From Planctomycetota bacterium (lineage in GTDB: Bacteria > Planctomycetota > UBA1135 > GCA-002686595): DNA of 64,000 nucleotides. Shown one piece after another: positions 9,027 to 16,742 of the stretch (positions are counted from its first letter, which is position 1; each line of letters begins with the position of its first letter). The position numbers and the translations under genes were made by a program. The notes beneath the pieces are model-generated. The model was not told the origin of the DNA, ran no database searches, and was given only the letters and a program-made list of their open reading frames with translations. Location: NCBI GenBank assembly GCA_029259635.1, contig JAJDEU010000057.1, positions 1 through 64,000 on the forward strand, read 5' to 3'.

Positions 9027-10067
9027 TTACTGGCTGTCACTGACCGGGACTCGGTTCCACATGATTCCGAGCGTGGAGAAGGCGCGCGAGATCGCGAGCA
9101 CGGAAGCAACCCAGCAGATCATCGCGGCCCAGAGTTTCCACCCAGCGCGATCGTAGGCCTCCCGCAACTCGGTCAATCTTGTCTTGGAGCTCCAAGTTCG
9201 AAAAACCAGGTCGCGGTCCGTCAGGGGCTCGCCACTCTGAGTCATCCCCTGCAAGCCGGGCCGGCCTCCGGGTACACCGTGGAAGCTCTTGAAGCTCACC
9301 GAACCCTTGCGACCAACAAACTTGGCGGCTCCATCAGAAGTCACGCGAAAGGAAAAGCGCTTACCCGCACAGTTCGGGATCGGAGGAAAACTAAAGAACA
9401 AGTACCCGGTACGGATCACTGTCGGCGAGGGCAAATCGACGGAGACCAAGGTCTTGGACTCTCCGCTCTCCCAGAGTTCGAATCGCACCGGGCCGCGCGT
9501 CGTCGACAGGTCTTCGCAAACGACGGCAACCGCTCTCAGGTCATCGAGCGGAGAGAGGAAAGAGTTCTCCACGGTCTGCGTTTCCAAGAACTCGTCGCCC
9601 CACGGAGCATCGTAGCCGGCATTGCCGTGATAGCGGATCCAGACCGCGTGAGTCGCGAACAGATCGCCCCCCGTTGGACGGACCTCAAAGTGGTAGTAGC
9701 GACCGGTCGAATCCTCGATCGGCTCGAACTCGAACGCGTTGAATTGCGGTCGCCGTTTGGGATCGAGGAGCAACGTTACGCGACGAAGGACCTCGCCGTG
9801 TTGGCTGTCGGCTCGCAAGACGAGTTCTAGCTCTCCGGGGAACTGAATGATCGGCGTGAGGGCCACGTCGATTCGCTTCAACCCCGGGCCTTCGCTGAGA
9901 AAACGCTGGCCGGGAGCTGCTTCAATTCCGATCAGCCCGCCGTGCGTCCGCCTGGGGGTCGAACGAACCGCAAGATCCGGATGCTCGCGCAATCCGTACC
10001 AGAGCGGCACCAAGAGCCCCGCGAGGATCAAGCCAATCGGCCAAAGAACACTTGCGATTCGACCCAT
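9027..10067 (-). CDS. Membrane-anchored ectodomain protein, unknown
   Basis: This 346-residue product has an N-terminal transmembrane segment (SVLWPIGLILAGLLVPLW), a beta-rich soluble region of about 270 residues and a C-terminal transmembrane segment (WAAMICWVASVLAISRAF). The topology suggests an extracytoplasmic middle held by two helices. The ectodomain contains repeated jelly-roll-like strands (FEVRPTGG, FSFPPIPNCAG), and a carbohydrate-binding fold is possible. The start at 10067 leaves 4 bases after the upstream stop; the open frame extends 63 bases further but would overlap that gene. Its operon partners are a DUF2142-like membrane protein and a DUF3604 protein. No named family is recognised. 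Confidence 0.7.
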   Translation of the reverse strand: MGRIASVLWPIGLILAGLLVPLWYGLREHPDLAVRSTPRRTHGGLIGIEAAPGQRFLSEGPGLKRIDVALTPIIQFPGELELVLRADSQHGEVLRRVTLLLDPKRRPQFNAFEFEPIEDSTGRYYHFEVRPTGGDLFATHAVWIRYHGNAGYDAPWGDEFLETQTVENSFLSPLDDLRAVAVVCEDLSTTRGPVRFELWESGESKTLVSVDLPSPTVIRTGYLFFSFPPIPNCAGKRFSFRVTSDGAAKFVGRKGSVSFKSFHGVPGGRPGLQGMTQSGEPLTDRDLVFRTWSSKTRLTELREAYDRAGWKLWAAMICWVASVLAISRAFSTLGIMWNRVPVSDSQ

Positions 10068-10071
10068 CGGA

Positions 10072-11553
10072 CTAGCTTCCCCATTCCAGGTACTGGTGGG
10101 GAAAGAGGCCGTTCCAGAGCACGAACCCATCGAGCAGGATCATTCCGGTCGCCACCAACAAAACCATTCGGTCGCGCCAGGCCGGTGGAAAAGGCACGGT
10201 CCAACCCGCCGCGACAAGAACTCCGAAGGCCGGCAGGACGGAGAAGAAGAACCTTCCCGCGGCAAAGCCCCGCGCTCCCATCGCAAACAGCTGGCACAGG
10301 ACCGCCAACCAACAAACCAGCAAAACTTTCCGCTGCAAGCTGCTCTTCGATTTCACAGTCGCCACAAGGCTTCCGAGAAGTCCGAGTGCTAAAACGAGCG
10401 CAACTCCCAGGTACAAGCCCATCGAAAGATTACGCGTGTACCAATTGAACGTACCGACCGAAGTTCGGAGAAACTCGAGGAAGAAGTACCGGGAGAAGAC
10501 CCTGCTGAAGTGATAAGGAAGGTCGCTCATCCCGATCGGCACGAGCGACTCCAGGCCGGTCCATTCACCTGGGCTAACGATGAGCCAGTAGATGACCGCA
10601 AACAGGAGACAACCTACCGTCGCACCGAGAGTGATCAGCGCGTAACGCGCCGGCCCTCTGCCCCTCGCGTAGTAGTGCACGACTCCGAACGCAATCGGGG
10701 CGAGGATTCCAACCGCCGAGGCCTTGGTGGCGAGCGCGAGGCCGGCGAACAAGAACATGGCGAGGACCGATCGTGCGCCGCCGCGCTCCAAAACGAATAG
10801 GCTTGTATACCAGAGTGCTCCTGCGGCGAAGATTCTCGCTCCGACGTCATTGTTAATCACCGCGGCCTGTCGCACGTGCATGGGGAGCCAAGCGACGATG
10901 AGTGCGGCGGCCACCGCGAGACCTTGTTCGGGGTGGAGCAAGCGTCCGATTTTGTAGGTAATCAGGACGATGCCGAAATAGCTGATTAGGGAGAGCCCGC
11001 GCAAGAACCAGAGCTGCAGTTCGACGTCCCGAATTTTGAGCAGCTGCAGCGCCGTCGCGCACAAGCGGTAGTACAGCGAAGGTTGGTAGGTCTCGACGTG
11101 ATTGAACACGGCTTGATCGAGAGTATCGGACCCGTGCTCCCATCCGGCGAAATCGACTCGCTCCCAAAAGTGATGAGCTTGCATCGAGGTCGTAATCTCG
11201 GCCTGGGACTTCAGGACCTGGGACGGTGAGATCCCCGTGGTGACCTGAACTTCATTCTGAGACTGGCTGAGGTAGATTCCCTCGGGCTCTTCACCGGTCT
11301 CCTCCAGTGGCACGACAAGCTGGCTACCGCTGGAGAGTGTCAGAGCGCGCACATACTCCATGTGCCAGGGTTCGTCCTCTCCCATCCACGGCGGCACGAT
11401 GAACGTGTAGACGAGCCCGTGTAAAACGACTGCCAGTGCAAGCCATACGGGCAGTCCGTCGCCCGACTTGGACTGCCCGGGGGCACCCTCTGGTTCACTG
11501 GAAGCTTGGGCCACGATGTCGGCACTATAAGATGTGCTGAACACCTGGTCCAA
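10072..11553 (-). CDS. DUF2142-like polytopic membrane protein (GT-C type)
   Basis: This product of up to 493 residues has about ten membrane segments. After the first helix it carries PPWMGEDEPWHMEYV, the acidic DEP-x-H motif of DUF2142 and related GT-C membrane proteins. A long extracytoplasmic loop follows before the second helix. It probably acts in surface polysaccharide or glycolipid synthesis, by family resemblance only. The start is uncertain: the frame opens with TTG at 11553, with GTG alternatives at 11544 and 11514; no clear ribosome binding site separates them. It is the first gene of the four-gene operon running to 4648 and is divergent from the radical SAM gene. Confidence 0.75.
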   Translation of the reverse strand: MDQVFSTSYSADIVAQASSEPEGAPGQSKSGDGLPVWLALAVVLHGLVYTFIVPPWMGEDEPWHMEYVRALTLSSGSQLVVPLEETGEEPEGIYLSQSQNEVQVTTGISPSQVLKSQAEITTSMQAHHFWERVDFAGWEHGSDTLDQAVFNHVETYQPSLYYRLCATALQLLKIRDVELQLWFLRGLSLISYFGIVLITYKIGRLLHPEQGLAVAAALIVAWLPMHVRQAAVINNDVGARIFAAGALWYTSLFVLERGGARSVLAMFLFAGLALATKASAVGILAPIAFGVVHYYARGRGPARYALITLGATVGCLLFAVIYWLIVSPGEWTGLESLVPIGMSDLPYHFSRVFSRYFFLEFLRTSVGTFNWYTRNLSMGLYLGVALVLALGLLGSLVATVKSKSSLQRKVLLVCWLAVLCQLFAMGARGFAAGRFFFSVLPAFGVLVAAGWTVPFPPAWRDRMVLLVATGMILLDGFVLWNGLFPHQYLEWGS

Positions 11554-11879
11554 GTAAAGGGACCCAGACGCCTGACCCTCAACGAAGAGCAGCCTTTTCC
11601 CGATTCATTCATTGAGAACCGTCGAAGATGATCGGAGACATCGAACGACGAGGGACAGCACGGGATACCTGCGGTTGACCGATGAACGTCTGACGCTAAA
11701 GGGCGGAGAGGCAAATGAACTGATTCAGGTCGAACACATCCGTCATTCCCTTCATACACCAGCTTACTCCGAGCGTTTGCTCAATCCCGCCAAGAGTCCA
11801 ACAGATGACTAGCGAGCGCGATTCTCGGCTCACGACGCGAAGCTACAACTCACACGCCTCTTTTCGCTACTCTACCGAC
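11554..11879. other. Divergent promoter region
   Basis: This 326-base gap separates the start of the envelope operon (minus strand) from the radical SAM gene (plus strand), so it should contain both promoters. No coding frame here resembles a protein family, and I could not pick out confident -35 and -10 boxes. Confidence 0.5.
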
Positions 11880-13628
11880 ATGCGGACCTTCCACCTGGCC
11901 CTGATCAAGCCGTCCCACTATGACGACGATGGCTATGTCATCCAGTGGCTCCGGTCCTCGATGCCCTCCAATTCGCTGGGGACGCTGCACGGGATTGCCG
12001 CCGACTGTGCCGAACGCCGCGTGCTCGGCGACGATGTCGACATTCAACTCTCGACCTGCGACGAGTCGAACATCCGGATTCGCGTCAAGCGAATCGCCCG
12101 CCGTATCCGACGCCAAGCCGATGTCGGTTTGGTTGCACTCGTCGGCGTGCAGTCCAATCAGTTTCCTCGAGCGGTGGATCTTGCACGCCAGTTTCTTTGC
12201 GAGGGCATGCAGGTCTGCATCGGCGGTTTTCACGTCAGCGGCTCGATCGCCATGCTGCCCGAACTCGCCCCCGAACTTCAGGACGCGATCGATATGGGCG
12301 TGTCCCTCTTTGCCGGTGAGGCCGAGGGGCGCTTGGAGCTCGTACTCGCCGATGCGATGCGCGGAGAGCTTAAGCCGATCTACAACTTCATCGATGAGCT
12401 TCCCGGCATGGAGTCGGTGCCAACGCCGATACTTTCCGCTCGAACGGTAAGGCGAACGGCAGGTGGACAGGCCAGCTTCGACGCGGGTCGCGGTTGTCCC
12501 TTCTCCTGCAGCTTCTGCACGATCATCAACGTGCAGGGAAAGAAGTCGCGCTATCGCTCGGCTGACGATATCGAGCGCATCATTCGAGCGAACAGCGCGA
12601 ACGGAATTTCGCGCTACTTCATTACGGACGACAACTTCGCGCGCAACAGCAACTGGGAAGCGATTTTCGACCGACTCGCTGAACTGAAGGAGCGCGACCG
12701 GCTTCATATTCGATTGGTCATTCAAGTCGACACGGCTTGCCATAAGATCCCGAACTTCATCGCGAAGGCCAAGCGAGCGGGAGTTCGGCGCGTCTTTATC
12801 GGATTGGAAAACATCAATCCCGACAGCTTGAAGGGCGCTCAAAAAGGGCACAACCGGATCACCGACTACCGGACCATGCTGCAGGAGTGGCGTGCGATTG
12901 GCGTGGTCACGACCGCCGGGTACATCCTCGGTTTTCCCGGCGACACAAAAGAGTCCATCTTGCGCGACGTGCGGTTGATCAAACGCGAGCTGCCGATCGA
13001 CTTGCTCGAGTTCAACATCCTCACTCCTCTTCCGGGCTCGGTGGACCACCAACAGCTCGTGAAGGCCGGCGTTCCGCTCGACCCCGATTTGAACAAGTAT
13101 GACCTCGACCATGTCACCATGGAGCACGACTCCATGACGACGAAAGAGTGGAAGGAAGCCTGCCGGGAAGCCTGGGTGGAGTACTACTCTCGGGACCACA
13201 TCGAGACGCTCATGCGTCGAGCGCAGGCGACGGGGGTCAACGTGGGAAAGATCCTGGCCGGCTCGGTGCTGTTCTACGGCAGCATTGTCTACGAAGGCAT
13301 CAATCCACTGGAATCGGGCGTCGTTCGAATGAAGTTCCGCAAGGATCGTCGACCCGGCTTCCCCATCGAGAGCCGCCTTCCGTTCTACGCCAAGTACATC
13401 GCGCACTTCCTCTACACCTGTTGGAAAGGCGGGACGTTGTACTTGAGCTTCGTTCCTCATCGACGCCGCCTTCGCAACGACCCCGGCGCAATGGAATACA
13501 CCGACCAGTCGCTGGAAAAGGTCACGGAGTCGGAACTCGAGACGCTGGAGCTCTTCACGGTCACCCCGGCTGCGCGTGCCGCAGCGGGCAGAGCGGCGAA
13601 GATGGCTACCAAGAGCTTGCAGTCTTAG
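11880..13628 (+). CDS. B12-binding-domain radical SAM protein
   Basis: This 582-residue product has an N-terminal cobalamin-binding-like Rossmann region (VGLVALVGVQSNQFPRA, then VCIGGFHVSG). A radical SAM core follows, with the cluster motif C206-x3-C210-x2-C213 (CPFSCSFC). FITDDNFARN, FIGLENINPDSL and AGYILGFPGDT are typical of the SAM-binding strands of B12-dependent radical SAM methyltransferases and related enzymes. The C-terminal 200 residues are helical and variable. I chose ATG 11880 because the conserved start MRTFHLALIKPSH begins there; the frame is open 75 bases upstream. The substrate is unknown; this family modifies lipids, hopanoids, peptides and other metabolites. It converges with the eut operon. 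Confidence 0.85.
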   Translation: MRTFHLALIKPSHYDDDGYVIQWLRSSMPSNSLGTLHGIAADCAERRVLGDDVDIQLSTCDESNIRIRVKRIARRIRRQADVGLVALVGVQSNQFPRAVDLARQFLCEGMQVCIGGFHVSGSIAMLPELAPELQDAIDMGVSLFAGEAEGRLELVLADAMRGELKPIYNFIDELPGMESVPTPILSARTVRRTAGGQASFDAGRGCPFSCSFCTIINVQGKKSRYRSADDIERIIRANSANGISRYFITDDNFARNSNWEAIFDRLAELKERDRLHIRLVIQVDTACHKIPNFIAKAKRAGVRRVFIGLENINPDSLKGAQKGHNRITDYRTMLQEWRAIGVVTTAGYILGFPGDTKESILRDVRLIKRELPIDLLEFNILTPLPGSVDHQQLVKAGVPLDPDLNKYDLDHVTMEHDSMTTKEWKEACREAWVEYYSRDHIETLMRRAQATGVNVGKILAGSVLFYGSIVYEGINPLESGVVRMKFRKDRRPGFPIESRLPFYAKYIAHFLYTCWKGGTLYLSFVPHRRRLRNDPGAMEYTDQSLEKVTESELETLELFTVTPAARAAAGRAAKMATKSLQS

Positions 13629-13687
13629 GGACTCCGCAACTGGGGCATTCGTCACCCCCAGCCGAATCGAGGAAATAGCGTCCCGCT

Positions 13688-14344
13688 CTACTGAGAGCGC
13701 GGGTTCCGTCCGACTTCGAGAACGGCCTCTGCGAAAGCGGAGGCCGCGGCTTTGCACTCCGACAACTCCCCGCTCAGCCACGCCGCCATGTAGTTGGTCT
13801 CGGTCGGCGGAGTGAAGAGCTTGGCGACTCGAACGCGCGCTTCTTTGAGCGCGCGATCGACGGCGATCGTGCCTTCGATGGGAGGCGCCACGAGATAGGC
13901 CATCGAGCTTCCGAACTCGAGTCCGGATTCCGCAGCGAGGTAGTGACCGATGGAAGTCACGACGTGCGGAAAGAGCGCGATCTCTCCGCGATCATCGCCA
14001 TGGTAGAAGCACGCATCGTGTTCCAAGCACTCGATCAGAGCGCTCAAGCCCACTTCGATTTCGGTCGGACCGGCGGCGGCGATCACACCAATAATCTCTC
14101 CCGACAGTCGTCCGGAGCTGTACTCCGCGCCGGCGTAGAGCGACCGCGCGTAGGTCACGTCCACGAGAGCGTGCTTGGTGGCCTCGTCCAGAGCGACGTA
14201 GGTGCTGTCGTCTTGATCGCAAGTGACAAGACCGAGCGATGTGTGCTTGGCGGGATTCGCTCCGTAGGCGCGCAAGACCTCTTCGTGAGCGTGGGGAATG
14301 CGTTGCACGGAAAGAATCTTCGGGCGGATGGGTTCGAGGATCAC
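13688..14344 (-). CDS. eutL: Ethanolamine microcompartment shell protein EutL
   Basis: This 218-residue protein is recognisable as EutL, a trimeric tandem-BMC shell protein with a gated pore. Diagnostic stretches are SLGLVTCDQDDSTYVALDEA, YARSLYAGAEY, MAYLVAPPIEGT and the end AVLEVGRNP. The length matches the family (about 219). Acidic residues D45, D46 and E83 are present; from memory the ethanolamine pocket of studied EutL proteins uses acidic residues there. The start is GTG at 14344, overlapping the eutC stop as GTGA, so translation is probably coupled. It is the third gene of eutBCL. No hexameric shell proteins (EutM, EutK, EutS) lie in this window, so a complete compartment would need genes elsewhere. 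Confidence 0.9.
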   Translation of the reverse strand: MILEPIRPKILSVQRIPHAHEEVLRAYGANPAKHTSLGLVTCDQDDSTYVALDEATKHALVDVTYARSLYAGAEYSSGRLSGEIIGVIAAAGPTEIEVGLSALIECLEHDACFYHGDDRGEIALFPHVVTSIGHYLAAESGLEFGSSMAYLVAPPIEGTIAVDRALKEARVRVAKLFTPPTETNYMAAWLSGELSECKAAASAFAEAVLEVGRNPRSQ

Positions 14345-15237
14345 GGTACGAGCTCCACCAAAGCCGGGCGACTATGGATCGCACTCGAATCCACCTCGGT
14401 GGCGGCGACCGGGAGCTTGAGCTTCACGCCCGACAAGCCTTGCTCCAGCATTGCCTTCGCCAATGCGGCCAACCGCACCCCGGCTCGATCCGGAAGAAGT
14501 CCGCGCGAGTGAATATTGGAGATCATGTTGCGGTCACCATCGGTGTTGCCGATGGCCGGCGAGTGGACCAGGTAAGCCGACAGTCCATCCCCAGTTCCCA
14601 AACCGGGTCGCTCGCCGAGGATAATGATCGCAACCTTGGCTCCCACCGCCTGCCCGATCTCGTCCTGTAACCAGACGCGTGCGAAGCGAGCGCACATCGG
14701 AGTCCCCACCGTCAAGCCAAGGCGAGCGCACTCCGCGGTTAGCGAGTTCAGAACGCTCGATCCCGACTGAACACAGGCCTGCGCGGACAGACCATCGGCG
14801 AGAATCGGCTGAACGTCGACGTTCCTCTCCGCGTGTTCCTCGAGGAGAAGAAGGCTCCGCTCATCGAGTCGCCTGCCAAGGTCAGGTCTCAACAGATACT
14901 CTTCGTGATCGCGCACGCGTGTATCCAGCGGCAAGAAACCCTCGGCTTCACGCCAACCTTCGGGCAACAGAGACGCGACTGCGTTTTGTGCAACCGCCAG
15001 CTCGGATTGAAACTGGAGAGTGACTTCGGTCGCGTAGCGCGTCCCCACTCGACCGATGCCGACGAGCGCGGTTGTGTGCTCGGCCGCTTCGCGCAAGTAG
15101 TTCGACTGAGCCTTGACCGCGCGAAAGACGCGCTTGGGCGGAGGCGGAATGGGCAAAGCTGGCGCAGGAGGCGGCAAGGGCTCGTCCTCACCGAGTCGGC
15201 GCCGCAGCTCGGCAATCAACTCTCGAGTGGTGCTCAT
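14341..15237 (-). CDS. eutC: Ethanolamine ammonia-lyase small subunit
   Basis: EutC is the light subunit of the adenosylcobalamin-dependent lyase that converts ethanolamine to acetaldehyde and ammonia, and it helps form the cobalamin site. The 298-residue product carries the signature GERPGLGTGDGLSAYLVH followed by DGDRNMISNIHSRG. The N-terminus has a helix (TTRELIAELRRRL) and a proline-rich linker (PLPPPAPALPIPPPP) before the catalytic domain. In other bacteria such N-terminal extensions of EutC act as encapsulation signals for the microcompartment; applying that here is inference. The ATG at 15237 overlaps the eutB stop as ATGA, fixing the start; the frame is open upstream only inside eutB. 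Confidence 0.93.
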   Translation of the reverse strand: MSTTRELIAELRRRLGEDEPLPPPAPALPIPPPPKRVFRAVKAQSNYLREAAEHTTALVGIGRVGTRYATEVTLQFQSELAVAQNAVASLLPEGWREAEGFLPLDTRVRDHEEYLLRPDLGRRLDERSLLLLEEHAERNVDVQPILADGLSAQACVQSGSSVLNSLTAECARLGLTVGTPMCARFARVWLQDEIGQAVGAKVAIIILGERPGLGTGDGLSAYLVHSPAIGNTDGDRNMISNIHSRGLLPDRAGVRLAALAKAMLEQGLSGVKLKLPVAATEVDSSAIHSRPALVELVP

Positions 15238-16595
15238 TTCAACAACTCCGGCTTCCCGAAGTTTTTGCCGGGCAGCAGCCCATCCATGATCTCGCGCTCG
15301 TGCAGCCAAGCGTCGAACTCGGGAGTCGGTCGCTTGCGAAGGAGTCCGCGAACCGACGGCACATCGTGAAATGAAGTCGACTGGTAGTTGAGCATGATGT
15401 CGTCGCCAACCGGCATCGACATAAGGTAGGTGCACCCCGCTGCGCCGAGCAAGACCTTGAGGGATTCGAGCTCATCCTGGGACATGTCGGCGTGATAGGT
15501 GAAGCAGGCGTCGCAGCCCATCGGCAGGCCCAGCAGCTTACCCATGAAATGGTCTTCGAGTCCCGCGCGCGTGATCTGTGGTCCCCCGGCCAAGTACTCG
15601 GGTCCGATGAAGCCGACGACCGTATTCACCAGAAAGGGACGATAGCGACGGGCCAACGTATAACATCGCGCTTCAAGAGTGACCTGGTCGGCGCCATGGT
15701 GGGCATCGCTCGAGAGCGCGGAACCCTGCCCGGTCTCGAAGTACATGTAGTTCGGACCCGTGGAGGAGCGCCGCTCCCCCATGACCTCAAAAGCTTCGTC
15801 CATCAAGCTCATCGAGATACCGAACGCGCGGTTGCCCGCTTCCGTACCGGACAGGCTCTGAAACATCAGATCCATCGGGCAGCCCAGCTCGAGCGCTTGC
15901 ATCTGAACGGTCACGTGAGAGAGCACGCAGTTCTGCGTCGGAATCCGGTGGCGATCCGTTAAGGCTTGCAGTTCGGTCAGGATCTCCGCCGTCGATTCCG
16001 GGCTATCCGTGGCCGGATTGACACCGATGACCGCGTCACCGCAGCCATAGGAGAGCCCCTCCCGCGCGCTGTAGAGGATGCCGCGAATATCATCGCTGGG
16101 ATGATTGGGCTGCAGCCTGGAGGAGAGCGTGCCCGCTCGGCCCAATGTGCTATTCGCCCGTACCACCACTTCGCATTTAGCTCCCACCACCATCAAGTCC
16201 AAGTTCGACATGAGCTTGCAGGCCGCTGCCGCGATCTCCGCCGTCAAGCCGCCCGAGATCGAGCGAATCATGGAGCCCGTAGTCTCGACTTCCAGAAGCC
16301 ACTCCCGAAACTCACCGACACACAGGTGCCCCATGGCGAGAAAGGACTCTTCGTCGAGAGCGTCTTCCGCTCCCCGAGTGAGCTCGTCTTCCTCGTAGGG
16401 AACGACGGGTGACTCGCGCAGCTCGCGCAGAGTTAGTCCCGCCAGTACCGCACGCGCGGCCACTCGCTCCATGGGAGTCGCCGCCGCAATCCCGGCCAAC
16501 TGATCGCCCGATTTGGGAGGGTTTGCCTTTGCCAGGACCTCCGTAACCGTACGGAAGCGGTAGCTAGTTCCCTTGATGGTCGCGGCCAGGTTCAA
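15234..16595 (-). CDS. eutB: Ethanolamine ammonia-lyase large subunit
   Basis: EutB is the catalytic TIM-barrel subunit of ethanolamine ammonia-lyase. At 453 residues it matches the length of the enterobacterial enzyme. R160, E287 and D362, known catalytic or substrate-binding residues in the Salmonella enzyme, are present at the same numbers (SARLQ-like SSRLQPN, YFETGQG, MGCDAC). GDAVIGVNP and NTVVGFIGPEYL are also conserved. The start is TTG at 16595, supported by a GAGGAG ribosome binding site 8 bases upstream and by alignment with the conserved N-terminus. It is the first gene of eutBCL. No regulator (EutV/EutW), reactivase (EutA), permease or aldehyde dehydrogenase is adjacent. Confidence 0.95.
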   Translation of the reverse strand: MNLAATIKGTSYRFRTVTEVLAKANPPKSGDQLAGIAAATPMERVAARAVLAGLTLRELRESPVVPYEEDELTRGAEDALDEESFLAMGHLCVGEFREWLLEVETTGSMIRSISGGLTAEIAAAACKLMSNLDLMVVGAKCEVVVRANSTLGRAGTLSSRLQPNHPSDDIRGILYSAREGLSYGCGDAVIGVNPATDSPESTAEILTELQALTDRHRIPTQNCVLSHVTVQMQALELGCPMDLMFQSLSGTEAGNRAFGISMSLMDEAFEVMGERRSSTGPNYMYFETGQGSALSSDAHHGADQVTLEARCYTLARRYRPFLVNTVVGFIGPEYLAGGPQITRAGLEDHFMGKLLGLPMGCDACFTYHADMSQDELESLKVLLGAAGCTYLMSMPVGDDIMLNYQSTSFHDVPSVRGLLRKRPTPEFDAWLHEREIMDGLLPGKNFGKPELLK

Positions 16596-16603
16596 GCGCT
16601 GTT

Positions 16604-16609
16604 CTCCTC
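16604..16609 (-). promoter_or_regulatory. Ribosome binding site fixing the eutB TTG start
   Basis: The minus strand reads GAGGAG here, 8 bases before the TTG at 16595. It is the strongest Shine-Dalgarno match near the gene and selects a TTG start that agrees with EutB homology. The remaining bases up to 16742 should hold the eut promoter. Confidence 0.7.
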
Positions 16610-16742
16610 ACGCAGCAGAGCCGCGGGCGGGACAGCCTAGGCGTGCTTTGCGGCTGGCACAACTTCTACCGAGAGAACTCAGTCCTAGGAAGCCAGCCGG
16701 AACACTCAGACCCAGCGAAGCACGACGAAGGGTTCCCCTCGG

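Noticed and set aside
8451-9830. 459-codon plus-strand frame across two minus-strand genes
   Set aside because: It crosses the junction of two supported genes and is Arg- and Gln-rich with no family resemblance.
13640-13661. Hairpin between the radical SAM gene and eutL as a terminator
   Set aside because: Only a 6-bp stem with a 10-base loop and no T-run. Too weak to call.
11850-13781. 643-codon minus-strand open frame opposite the radical SAM gene
   Set aside because: It is an antisense shadow. The plus frame has clear radical SAM motifs and the minus frame has none.
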